Assembly (NCBI GenBank): GCA_040954595.2 | Contig: CM082595.2 | Location: 3,162,001-3,226,000, forward strand | Reading direction: 5' to 3' | DNA: 64,000 nt | Source of the DNA: Balanoglossus misakiensis | Taxonomy: Eukaryota > Hemichordata | Shown here: positions 12,623 to 24,574 of the stretch, one piece after another | How positions within the stretch are numbered: the stretch's first letter is position 1 | Layout: the number at the start of each line of letters is the position of its first letter | The notes under the pieces: model-generated | The model's input: the letters and a program-made list of their open reading frames with translations, nothing else | Databases searched by the model: none | Told to the model about the DNA's origin: nothing | Translations under genes and position numbers: made by a program

Positions 12623-15600
12623 ATGTGGAAGCAACGTTTGGCCGTTAGGATATGTTTGGAGTTGGTTTTGATTGCTAGATACACAAAAGGTAAGAAGGAG
12701 AATATTTTAGATGGGTGAAAAATACAACTCTGTTCTTAGTTTTGCTCATTTTCTCACCAGACATCCATTTTCCCAGAAAAAAAAATACTTTTCTCTTTGT
12801 CATGTTTTTGTTCTGATTGGAGAACAAATGGTACCACCCTTGTGTTGTGGTCACTTTCAGAATTCTGTTTGAGGAATACGATTATGCATATGCATGGTAT
12901 GAACTATAATCAGACAGCCTTGAATGACTAAATTGTTTATGCCTGATTGCAGTTGGGTTCAAAATAATTATTGACGTCTTTTAGATAATGTGATCATTTG
13001 TTTGGTGAGAGTGCACATACCCTGCAAACAGGCATAATATTTGTTGTGAGAAATATGTTATATTTTGCGTCTCTGTTTCACTCTACTGAGTTTCAAATTA
13101 TATTTACAGTTACGTGCACAGATGTGCCCATTGTCGATATATGCCAAGGGAACGGAGCTTTGGAGATGGTTAGTCCGGGGAACTCTATCATCGTTCAATC
13201 ACCGGTCACTTTGGAAAACGACGTAGAATGCGAAGTCACAATAACGACCAGCGTCGACGCCGCTCTGACGGTCAACGTCACCAACATTTCGCTACAGTTA
13301 TCTGACATCCTGGTGTTCTTGGATGCGGGTAACCACACTTTGGTTTCCATGGCCGCACAGACCGTCGGCAGCTCGTTCAATTTTCAGGTTGCCTGGCTCA
13401 CGGTGAGACTTCAAACTGACAGCACTTCAACCGACGGCGCCTTCAGAATTGAAGTGGGATCAAGTACACGCACTGAGTCTTCAAGTACGTATTTCTTTCA
13501 AATCAATAAACCACTACAGTTTTTTAAATTTGCACAACGCATGTTCGTATTCTCCAGTTTTATTAGTTTTTTTATGCAAAGTAACTACACTCTATATGTG
13601 TGTGTGTATTCACAAACGTAAGCACACGTCACTGACAGAACCATGTTATGTTGCATTGCAATCCAACGTGGTATGGCTGCCAGGTCACCATTTTATTACG
13701 TTTTATACTGTAAAACACTTTATTTTCGCGGGTTGAAATTTCCGCGATATCAAAGAGGCCACTGTTTCGCGAGTATTAATTTTCGCGTTCTTTTATTTCA
13801 TTTACTGCATTGTTATCTTCACAAAAAAATTTATGCAACTTTTTATTTTCACGCTATTTTGGCTCTCGCGTATTTCGCGAAAATTAATTGCTCGCGAAAA
13901 TAAAGTGTTTTACAGTAAGTAAATTGATATTATCTGACCTAATTTTTACTCTTGGTGGCATAGCCTGCAACAGTGAAGATGGTGTCGGCAGACCAGGAAA
14001 TGATATAAACAACGGACGTGAAAATCTCAAAAGCAATGCTGAGGAGTGTTGCGAAGACTGCATGCGTAACAGTCTATGCCTTTCGTGGACGTTTCGAAAA
14101 GATACCGGGACGTGTTGGTTGAAAAATCCAGTTCCTGACAAAACAACGGTTTCTGAGGCTGTCTCGGGAGTTATGGATAGAGCAGGTGAAAATTGACGCG
14201 TTTGAACATGCCTAATTAATGAATGTATTATCGCTATTAAATAAAACGCCTTCAATATGTTACCGTAGTTACCTAGCTAGAAGTTGTTGTAGGCTTAAGT
14301 GTAGTCAATTCTTATAACTGAAAAATCGTATTTTAACCTTGAGTGCGTACTCCTGCTTGGTAGATAGACATAAACTGTCCCTGAGGCTACTGGCTGTCTG
14401 GTAGCTTAATATAGTAACCCATCATCCTTTCGTTCACTGTGTGTTCAATGTTTGTATTTGCATGTGTCTATTTATGTTTCGTGCTTTTCAGCTCTTTATT
14501 TTAAGCATGCATACATGTATATGCTTGATATTTTATTTGCACACAATTCAGTAGCTACTAAGTCAATGATTGTCTTGCTTGAATCAACTGATATTCATTT
14601 AAGATCAACAAAGTTTGTCTTTGAGATGGACTTGTTCATCGCTGTTATTCATCTAGGATTGGAAAATCTTGTGCGGAGACAGCTGTCATTTTTCCCAACA
14701 ACAAAAAAACTAAATTGTATATTACTCCTGATATTGCAGTAACTCAGAGATGGAGGAATGACAGCAGATGTGGGACGGATTACCCACTTGAAAACGGTGA
14801 TCCGGCAGAGTGTAATCCGGATGCAGAAGAACACTGCTGCTCACAGTCTGGATATTGCAGCGGAGAAATTACAGCTTGCAACTGCTCTGGATGTGTTGAC
14901 TACTCGGGTAGGTATTACTGGTATGCTCGTTAACAACGCAACAAAAGAGTAATTAACAGCTATATATCAGGGCGTATGTTGAAATTCACGGTTCACAGAA
15001 TCAGAACTGTTCCACATATTTTACATACAAGCCAAAAAGTAATTGAAACAGTAAAACCAAATCGAAATGTAATTGGCCAAAGGTGATGGAAAGCTTAAAT
15101 TCTCCAGGGAAGATCCGGCCAAGATAGACCATTGTTTGATTGGCAATTAATTTGCCTCTATTATAAATTACACTTTCCTAATGCCTTCCATCAGCACAGC
15201 AATAATTTATTAATGCTTTAAGCTTTACCATGGATAATTATAAATGTTCTGTCATTTCTTATTGGAAGTTTTATCAGATATCCAAAGTGGGAGCGGAGGT
15301 AAGAACGAAATTCAGTCACATGTAAAGAAATAACACAAAAATGAAACCAGCTGTAACATACTTTTATCAGCGCTTTCATGCTTGTTTGGTAAAAGGTGTA
15401 ATTGATTGTCAAACTATTTGCACTGGGTCAAATGAATCACATGCACATTGTATCTGGGGGACTGACGCATGATTAGCAAGTGACTTTGTATGGTTAAAAT
15501 ATAAACTTTCTATAGGTTTAATTGCAGGTGTATACACATGTCCAATTTTCGCATGCAACTTTCAGACCACATTGCGCATGTCCACTGTTTCAGGTGCCAT

Positions 15601-18600
15601 TTTACAGCATCGTTACAACCAAATCCAAAAGCCGTGATGATCGTTGCACTACTGAGCGAGATCTCGCGAGAGACTGTAGTCACGGTGATGCCTGCATCCA
15701 TTGCATGCATGGAAACCACGTCAATCACCGACTTGCACTCTTACACTATCCATGTTCACCAACGCCTTCAATGAATTATGAGTAATTGTGTATCACAGGA
15801 TCAGAAAATGAAAGACAACCTCTGATCACAGATTTTTAAAAAGCAAAATCGTTTTCCGAGACAAAAGTTCTACCAATTCTTTTCAAAGAGAATCAGAACA
15901 AGATCCTATGTCTCATTATTATAATGTCTTATTATTTTAACCATGCCTCATGAGATTTCGTTTTTGATGAATGCTGTCATCCAAATCAATACCACACTTC
16001 CTTTAATCCTACATTAATATTTTTTAACTCTAATTTCAATTACCAGAGCCAACGTCCGACAGTGAATATGACACAGAAGGTAAGTACTGCAGCACATTAA
16101 GACAATATTTACATAAACATAGACTCTTTACTGCTTTTTATCACAAGTGCTTTTTCTGATTGTTCATTTCCCCCGTATACGCGTCGTTGGACCCTATGAA
16201 CCACACACTCAATCACTGTCATGGCTAATGTTCAGATAGTCAACAAGACCATCAATCAAAACCTTTTCATTAGACAAATACGCCTTTTATGACTATAACC
16301 ACACACACCTACAATGGTGTTTTTGTGAGAGAGGGAGACACACACACATATTATATGTGTCTGTGTGTGTCTCCCTATTACTCTTTCCCTTCGTGCTCAC
16401 TAGACCATTTCGATAACCAGTATTTTCTTCCGTTGAAGCTGACGTCTCTTGTGAACTGGATTCTTACTACTGGTTGGAATCAGGTAGTGCAATGACACTA
16501 GAAACGCCAAGCTACGACAGTAACGATTACCAGGATGGGTCGCTTACCTGTAAACATTCCATAACCACCCAATCAGAGAACGCGTTACAGCTGACGTTCG
16601 GAAGATGCAACTTTTCCTCTTCGTCGTCGTACTTGGTGATACGGACCCAGACTGCCACTGTGCTGACGTATGTTTGGTCGGTGAAAGCAAACGCTGTGAT
16701 GTTGATGGCAGAGTCGGAATTGGATTTCACTTTTGTTCTGTCGTCAGAGAACAGTGAACCTCCTGGGGACTGCCAGTTCATTGTCACATCAGGTAGATGT
16801 TTCAATTCATTTCGCGAGCTCAAACTTTCTTCCAGATGACGACAATGCAAGAACAGGATCCCGTAATATCTGCAATAAAGAAATGCAAAGATGTTTTTTA
16901 AGCCTGATAAACAGTGCTAGCTATAAACATAATTACTTCATCTATTAACAATGTTTCTAAAAATATTCATTCTCCTAACAACAGCAACACGTACGAGTCA
17001 GCAGATGTTCACATCCACCGATTTGTACCTGTCGACGGCCTCGATGAAGACTGACATTGAAGATATAAGTGAAGACCTACATGGTGCCATCGACCCATGT
17101 ATTGAGATGGAGTGTACAATGGAAGAAGTTACTGAAGTTATAGAGGTAAATGGTATATGGTTTGCTCTGTTAAAAGAGCACTAGCCACATATTTTAGCAG
17201 TAAGCACTTTTTAATTTGCAAGGATATTTCCTGATCTTACTGTTACTTGAGTTTGTACCACTCTTTTTGATGATGTTATGCCGATTGCAATTCTTTAATT
17301 GATCCTATCATACCAGAAGACCCCAAGTTAAAGTTAACCAGTTCTTATCTCTCCCCTTCAGAATGTTGCTGAAGTGGTTGAAAGTAACATGATTCAGGTA
17401 AAAAGATCAAATTCTCTATTGATTAATGTCAATTCTAACTAAACTTCTGTAAAATGTTTTGCCACCATGGTACATTTTATGATGGAATAAAATTCGCAAG
17501 CCAAAACAGTTTAAAGTTCATTGATATGTCTTTACAGCAAAATCCTCAGGATGTTTTCGTTGCCATGGAAGACTTTTTGGTCGTCATGGCTACCATCATA
17601 CCTCCGGGAGAAAGAGTCACAGTTAGTAACAAGGCCGCGGGTAAGTATCAACTTAAAGACACTGTGAATTCCCCTGGGAAATACATTCTGTGGAAACTAT
17701 AGTGATAAGAAACTTGCCTTGCATGGAATTCACCATATTCTGTCGGACTTTCTCTGGTTTCTTGCAGAGATTGTCTTGGAATCGTTTGCAGACAATATAA
17801 CAGAGGGACTGTGGTCATTTCAGTATGGTTCAAAAGGTGGCAATGGAACAACTGAAAATAATTCAACGGCTATTATGCTGGAAATTCCTGATATTTCCAC
17901 GCATCCAAGTTTTCCTTGCAACAACGGTAATTGCAATTAAAATCCTTTAGAATAAATTTAAATTTTTATACCAACAACTTATGAAAGATATTTTTTTTTT
18001 AATTATACTTTATGATAATGTCCAAGGAAATTTTTCTGCTGGAGAGATGATGTTTTAGGTCCTCGAGGGAACTGGATATTATTTGTTTTGTCCATTGTTT
18101 TATTTCAGAGTCGCACTTAACCGCCACAGCCATCTTTTACAGTAGACACAAAGTCACATCTGATGAATCGGATGAAGATTTGGAAAATGACCAAAGTGGT
18201 ATTCCAGATGACATTCATAGTGGTGTCATTTCTGCCTCAATGATTTATTGTGGGTACGAGATGAGTACTCCAGTAACGTACTCCCTCAAAGTCGAGGTAA
18301 GTTTTACAAAATATTGTTTGTTTTAAAATACTTTCTTTTAGTAAAATGTTCTGCCTTGCAAACTACAAGCAGATGAAATCCAAATTTGGAAACTTGCCAC
18401 AGTTTTCAAAGAAGAACTGGTTGCCCGCTTTGATTATGGTCCCTCCCACGATCAGATTTCTAGATGCATAATTTCTACTAAGTTTTTTTTCTTTCATAAA
18501 CATTCAACTTAGGATTCTCACGAAGACAGCGATGAAGAACCAGTTTGTGTCTACCTGGATATTCCTGACAATAAGTAAGTGATAGCTGTATCTTTGGTAT

Positions 18601-21600
18601 TGTATCACCTTACTGATGTGTACACTTTGTAAAATTAAAAGGTTTTCTTCACTCTTTGGCTTTGCCCAGAGATACAATCTCTGGTTCTCTATTAATTCTT
18701 AAAAATAAATATTTACATAGTCAATGTTGGTCAATTAATTTCCATCAGCATATTTGTCAAGTAAATCAAGTTATTTATAGACTATTAAGCTAACAAGCGA
18801 CACCAGCTTTTGTCACGCAATGTATAGCATATTTCAATTTAATATTGTAGATCGACCTATCCATGACAGTTTATTATGAAAATATTGAGGAACAATTGTT
18901 CTGTGATGTCACTTTCTTTATGAAAGTGACATCTTTTTCAAAGTAAATTTATATCATATGCGTCTTATTGTATTCTTAGAGAAGCAAAATGGCGTACCAC
19001 TGGATGTCAGCTGGTCAGTAAACACGCACCGGTCATTGAATGCCACTGTAATCACACTACAAACTTCGCTGTCATGTTGCAAGTTGTCTCATTTGAGGTA
19101 AAGTACAAAAATAATTGATTTTAAAGTTTTTCTACTCCAAATAACCGACTTTTCACACTGTTGAACTTGTTAATTAACCATTACGGTGACAATGTTATAT
19201 TTTGGGAGTCATATACACAATCTGGGATTTTACTGATGTTTGAAACAGGAATTGTTTTAATATGCATGTTTCTAATGTCAAATATTTGGATGGACATTTT
19301 CGAGATCAAATATTTACCCTACATTTATCGATTATGTACAGATTGACTCAAGGCATGGCATGGTTCTGTCCTACATTGGTTATATCGGTGGTGTCACATC
19401 TGTGATTTGCTTGATTATTGGACTGATTACCTATGCTAGACTCAGGTACAGGCAAATTAATCACTGGCTTAATTAGCATGTTAATACCATCTCATCTGCT
19501 GAGCTATGGATCTATACACTATGAATATATTTATGGTATTGTGTGTATGATACTGTGGTAATATCAGATCAGTATGCAGCATTCCATTTTATTTTTCTGA
19601 TTTCTGTTTCCTCTCTGGAATTTTTTCAGGTCTCTTTTACAATCAGAGCGAGTAGCGATCCATCAAAACCTAATGGTTTCGATCTTAATGGTTCAACTCA
19701 TTCTTTTGTTTACCGAGATATTGGACGAAGAACGGGTAAGCTGAGAAAACTTGCAGTTATTCTGATTTTACCACAAAAGAACAACCCTTATTTTTATCTT
19801 GATGTCCAGATCACGTTAATATCAAACAATCTGAAACGACTTATCCTATTCAAATGAGCGACCACCTGATGTAGATTAGTCTTGGCTGTTTCACTCGAAA
19901 CGTCGCCAGATTTCAAACGAATTATTTTTCATTTGCAGTGGTATTGTATGTCAGTTGCTGTGGCACTCCACTACTTTACCACAGCCATGTTTTTCTGGAT
20001 GTTAATGGAAGGTGTCCAACTCTATCGCCAAATCGTCAAAGTATTCGGAAGTGAAAAGAGCTGGTTTCTATTCTACTGCATCATATCCTGGGGTAATGTC
20101 TGCTCAAAAGATTGCGTTTTCTTTCAAATTACAAACTTATTCACTTTGACGTTTTGTTGTACATGTACATTGTTTTCTATGGTGCACCTAGACCTCTATA
20201 GAAGGAACTGGGGTGAAAGGGTTAAATACACAGGTAAAGGCTTTTAATTAAACCATGATTTATGACTACAATATTACTGTATTCTAGGTGTGCCTGTCAT
20301 TATTGTAACAGCTAGTGCAGCGACCGTGAAACAAGAATATGTCTCCTACAAAAGGTAACTATAACAGAAGCAATTTCCCCAGAGAGATATGTAACTAAAG
20401 AAGCATAGCAATACAATTTTGGTTTCAATGACATGAACAGATCGCCGTGAATTCATCACCAAACCAATTATCATGAATGATTCAAGAATGCTATTGGTAT
20501 TCGTTTTCAGTTGTTGGCTTTCGGCGAAAAATGGCATCATTTGGGTGTTTGGAGGTACAGTCATTGCTGTTACCATGGTGAGTGTAAGAGGACAGTCATT
20601 GCAACCATGGATACAGATGAAGAAGAGAAATTAGCATGCACAAATTTATATAGTTGACAAACTCTTAAACACTGGATAAAGTTTGCGTTCTGCATGAGAT
20701 TATGACCTCACAGGGTTTGGAGAAACTTAGACACAGAATCTGGACATGGAAAGCACTGACCATACATGGAACTGACCCCTTGTTGTTCATATTTGATCAT
20801 TCAAGTGTAAAAAACACAGAAAATATAAATAACTCTCACTAGACTAGTGAATCAAGTAAAGACCATGCATGAACATTGATTCTATTCATTGTACAGATCA
20901 ACCTGATTATATTGCTACTGGTCGCTCGGATTGTTTACAAAGCATCTAAAGCTAACGGCAAAATCACAGATGCAGTAAAGTAAGTTCTTTCTATGGTTTT
21001 GTTTCAAATCTGAATGTCTTAATTCTAATATATGACAGTGATCTGTTTTTAATGCTAGGCCAAGCAAAACATGTATGGTGTCTTATTATATAGCAAGGAA
21101 AGGATCATGGATGCCTTCAAATTACCGGTATATCGCGCCAGGAGTTTAAAATCTACAGAAAAAATTCGGCCTAGTTACTCTATTTTAATCATATATGAAA
21201 TGATGCAAACTTTAAGAGCATTTATAGATTATTAATAAGAATTAAAGTATAACTAAATGTTGATTAAGATAATTTGTTTTCTTCTTGCAGGAGTAGTTTG
21301 AAGAGCGCCTTTTTACTTTTGCCACTACTTGGTATCACATGGCTGGTTGGTTTCTTTGGCGTCAGTAACGACACTATAATCTTCTCTTACATTTTTACAA
21401 TTTTCAATTCATTGCAGGTGAGAAAAAGTCATACATGACACCCTCTTGATTGAATTTATTAATTCAGTATCCATCCCCGCTGTTCTGTGGGAGGCGAATG
21501 GATCATTAATATCTCTCACATTTCTGTCGTTTTTTTCTACAAGTCTTTGCAAAGTTTCCTTCTCAGATCTAACTGTTCTCTCTCTTTTAAATTTATTTCA

Positions 21601-22227
21601 TTTCAGGGTTTCTTCTTATTCTTTTCATACATTGCAGTAAATTCAGAGGCAAGTGACTAATTTATTTTCAACTTTTTGTCAACATTTTTGTTCTGAGTGT
21701 CAACCTTGGCAACAATGGCCTAAAAACAACAAATATACTGTTCTAACTTTATTTGTTACATAGGTGCGTTCTGCATACCGGAGGATGATAGAAATTAGGG
21801 CGGCAGAGACGACAGAGCTGACGTTTTCAGTAAGTACACTGTTGTTTATCAAGGTTATTTCAGAATCATCAAAACGAGACGGTTATATCCAGAATAGGAC
21901 AAGACAGATGTAGATGAGAAGCTATTGAAATAGACAGTACTCCTATATGAGACTAGCGCCCTCAAGAGGTAGAGTTTGCAATAACTTTATAAAGTATCCG
22001 GAAGTTACTGAGGATAGTTCTGGTGGACATATTTCCTCCATCATGAGTGATCCATACAACCCAAGAAGCTATTTCAATGTAACTTGATTGAAGAACAAAC
22101 CTTGCATAGACCCAACTCATGTTGTGAACCTGATATATTTGTATTTCTCTTGCAGTCATCTGGCAATAGTGGGAAAAGCATCTCAAGACAGACGACAAGA
22201 AGAATTACAATGGAGAGCAAGACCTGA
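12623..22227 (+). CDS. Adhesion G protein-coupled receptor with CUB-like, PAN and hevein-like ectodomain, 24 exons
   Basis: Exons: 12623-12689, 13110-13484, 13964-14185, 14740-14907, 15278-15298, 16047-16079, 16439-16792, 16985-17145, 17362-17397, 17538-17640, 17768-17926, 18109-18296, 18513-18574, 18980-19097, 19342-19445, 19630-19735, 19939-20092, 20288-20354, 20511-20577, 20897-20979, 21291-21417, 21607-21648, 21764-21829, 22156-22227. All phases agree, giving 984 residues. Order: signal peptide (1-22), CUB-like (23-147), PAN/Apple with paired cysteines (148-221), hevein-like module with CCSQSGYCSG (222-277), acidic linker (278-295), CUB-like (296-413), GAIN (about 414-690), then seven helices. 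The GPS has WRTTGC and CHCNHTTNFAVML, predicting cleavage at HT|T and a tethered agonist starting TNFAVML. Family hallmarks in the 7TM part are ALHYFTTAMFFWMLMEGVQLY (TM3), SCWLS (loop 2), GITWLVGFFG (TM6) and FNSLQGFFLFFSY (TM7). The cytoplasmic tail is short and basic. This is a surface receptor of secretin/adhesion class B2; the ligand is unknown and carbohydrate is only a guess. Confidence 0.93.
13706..13917. mobile_element. MITE-like element with 23-bp terminal inverted repeats
   Basis: The arm at 13708-13730 (starting CTGTAAAACACTTTATTTTC) is the exact reverse complement of 13893-13915. Both ends are flanked by TA, matching the TA target duplication of Tc1/mariner-type elements. The interior is full of TTTCGCG / CGCGAAAA words and has no coding capacity. 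It lies in an intron of the adhesion GPCR, just upstream of the PAN exon. Confidence 0.8.
15662..15671. promoter_or_regulatory. TCTCGCGAGA palindrome inside a GPCR intron
   Basis: This perfect 10-bp palindrome is identical to the CGCG element bound by BANP in vertebrates. It sits in a locally CpG-enriched patch of an intron. Any role here is inference. Confidence 0.3.
16333..16375. repeat. Imperfect hairpin of CA/TG repeats
   Basis: GGGAGACACACACA on the left pairs with TGTGTGTGTCTCCC on the right around an AT-rich centre, with a small bulge. It is intronic in the GPCR and has no evident product. Confidence 0.6.
18905..18933. repeat. Perfect 12-bp inverted repeat with 5-base loop
   Basis: GATGTCACTTTC and GAAAGTGACATC are exact reverse complements around TTTAT. 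The hairpin is in the intron just before the GPS exon of the adhesion GPCR. It is too short for a typical miRNA precursor. Confidence 0.7.
20170..20225 (+). repeat. Dispersed repeat family A, copy 1
   Basis: This starts TTGTTTTCTATGG and ends TGAAAGGGTTAA. By hand alignment about 46 of 57 positions match the copy at 48281-48337. It lies in a GPCR intron. Confidence 0.6.
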
Positions 22228-22362
22228 TTTTTATAGACACTATATTAAACAAGGAAGTAGAAATTCACTAAAAATGCATAGACAGGAAGGTCCTGTGTGA
22301 AATAGACTGAATTTTACTTTCAATGTAAATAGATATGCACTTTCTCTTTACTTTTCTTTGGT

Positions 22363-22368
22363 AATAAA
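22363..22368 (+). promoter_or_regulatory. Polyadenylation signal of the adhesion GPCR
   Basis: AATAAA lies 136 bases after the GPCR stop codon, the only such signal at the expected place. Confidence 0.6.
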
Positions 22369-22439
22369 GTGGTCAACAATTTTACTGTCTGAAAGTATGG
22401 ATTACAATTAAATTTACAACATAGTTTTAAGTCTAAATG

Positions 22440-23038
22440 TTACCATGGAAGTTTATTTTTAGAAACTGGGTCAGAACTCAAAACTTTGCGACGCAAGTTA
22501 CACGCGGATATGATACATTTTGAACGCGCGCTGATGCTGCGTCACCAGGGACGCGCGCAAAGTGATATTGCTTCCTGAATTACGCTGTATAATAAAATAA
22601 TATTAACAGCTGTCTACTACTATTCCCAAGTTGTTCCTATTCTGTTTCGTGAGAAAATCGTCCCTTATTTAAAATCGTTTACTTACTGAAAAGATGTGGG
22701 GAATGTTATGAATAATTTCATAGATTTGATTAGTTGCGACTGAATCGCCTTTCGCGTGTGACGCACTGAAACCAGGAACATACACACGCACAGTGACCTG
22801 ATTGACCCCGTCTGAGTAATCCCTTTCACAGCGCTTTTTATCAAAATGGGGAAGTTGCAGTCCGCATTCGAAATAAAACTACTTCCCCATCTAGATTAGG
22901 TCCACGACACGATATGTTTCCGGGCTGGTTGTCCATTCTGTCGATGTCATCAGCAGTCAACGGTGCCTTGTGTCAAGTTGTGCGCTCGTCGTACCTAGTA
23001 GACGTTCAAAACCCGACGATCGCTACCGCTGACTGAGG
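22440..23038 (+). promoter_or_regulatory. CpG-enriched promoter and 5' UTR of the tetraspan gene
   Basis: Sequence between the GPCR terminus and the tetraspan start codon is richer in CpG than its flanks, with repeated ACGCG and GCGC words. No exon was recognised. It probably carries the promoter and 5' UTR; the transcription start is not determinable. Confidence 0.45.
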
Positions 23039-24574
23039 ATGGAGAAAGGAGATCGCTTCGCCGCTAGTCGCGAGTATTTCAAAGCCTACGTCAGAATCAA
23101 AACCTCAGTTCTTGTTGGATTGGTGTTGACTGTTTTGATTTTCATCAGCCTTTCCTGCGACACATACTCCATAAACTGGGTCACCGTGGGCAACTGGTCG
23201 GAAGACGGCGCCGAAGTGATCATTGTCGGTTTATGGCAAACTTGTGCGAATGATCACGGTAAAAACGGGGCCTGGAGAATCTGTCTGCGATTCTCTGAAG
23301 TTCCCGGTAAGCCTATCTGGTTTCCTTTATAGACATGATCTCATTGTATCTTCCAATATACGCGAAAAACAACCAAACGACGTGTTTAAGTACGACGAGA
23401 TATATTAAGTGCGACAGAAAGTGAAGTGTAACACAATACATTAGCGGGAAGAAGGAAATACTCGCACGTTTGGAAAACAAATTTTACGGCATTTCACCCC
23501 CGTTTTTCCTTCGTTTTTTAAATATTTACTTCCTCAATTTGTTCTGACTAACGTTGGTACCCATATTCACATTATTTCGGGTTTTTGTGTGTGTTTTTTT
23601 ACATGTAGTGTTCGTCAATGTGTGTCGTGCGTTAATGATAATTGCCTGCATTACCTGTCTGGTGGCTTTCGTCTGCATCGTGGTCGGTCTGAAGAAGGAT
23701 TCCATGCTGTTACGTCTTGCCGGAGTGTTCCTTTGTCTTTCCGGTAGGTCCTTCTTGAGTTTTAATCCCATTTGGCACAAAAAGATCCAGTTTCTTCCGT
23801 ATAATCCATCACAAAAGTTGTAAACACAAATGCACGTGGTCCACTTCGCGTCGTCAGCTAGGAGTCTACCCACAATGCTCTTCAAACACCACCACTTCCG
23901 CCTGATGGACGTATGGGGCCCGAAGATCAATTTAGTTTTAATTTTCAGCTATTAAAGTCCCTGAAAAACTCTTATTTGCTACACACGGACCATGGTGTCT
24001 TCGCTGAAAACATGGAAAATGTTGACCAATATAGGGAGCTCTAATAAATTTACAAATGAAATTGCCAAACAGCTTGTGGCCCATAGATGCTTGTGTTGAC
24101 TTTCATCAATGTCACATGTAGCTATAGTTACCATGATCGATCTGATGTCTTTCATGACAGCAAATAAATCGTAAAAATCATCAAAATCTTCATAAAAAGC
24201 ATGAGAACTTGGATGTGGAGATAGACAGAAACACAATGCATACAAGAGTATTCCTACAGTCATGTGGTTATAGTCAAGGGACTTTCATAACCTGGCCTTA
24301 TCTACCTATTTTTGCAGGTCTATTTGCAGCAGCTGCTGTGATAATCTTCCCCATAGCATTTCCCACGTACTGGAAGAAAAACTTTGAAGATCTCGTCTCG
24401 GATCCAGAAAAACGACACATGCGTGTTGGATATGGGATCATCAGCACATCCGTGACTGCCATACTGTGCTGGGTCACCGCACTCTTGGTTGCCATCCCGA
24501 GCAAGAAACCCAGACATCACACTGTGAAAATGCTCTCACCAGAATCTCAAAGTCTGCTGTATCAGAAGTACTGA
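23039..24574 (+). CDS. Claudin/PMP22-superfamily four-transmembrane protein, 3 exons
   Basis: Exons 23039-23306, 23609-23743 and 24318-24574 join in phase 1 to give 219 residues, the usual claudin size. Helix 1 is about residues 22-39 (SVLVGLVLTVLIFISLS). The first extracellular loop has the superfamily signature: W47, then GLW at 64-66, C69 and C82, with a possible N-glycosylation sequon at N52. Helix 2 is in exon 2 (ALMIIACITCLVAFVCIVVG), helix 3 spans exons 2-3 (LAGVFLCLSGLFAAAAVIIF), and helix 4 is VTAILCWVTALLVAI. The C-terminal tail is short and ends in QKY, not the YV of PDZ-binding claudins. Members form tight or septate junctions or act as channel subunits. I cannot place it in a named subfamily (claudin, EMP/PMP22, LIM2 or CACNG-like). 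It is convergent with FHAD1. Confidence 0.85.

Noticed and set aside
15529-15591. Possible extra phase 1-1 exon of the GPCR
   Set aside because: An open frame follows a GCAG acceptor, but the donor (GTGCCA) is poor and the peptide matches no part of the receptor family.
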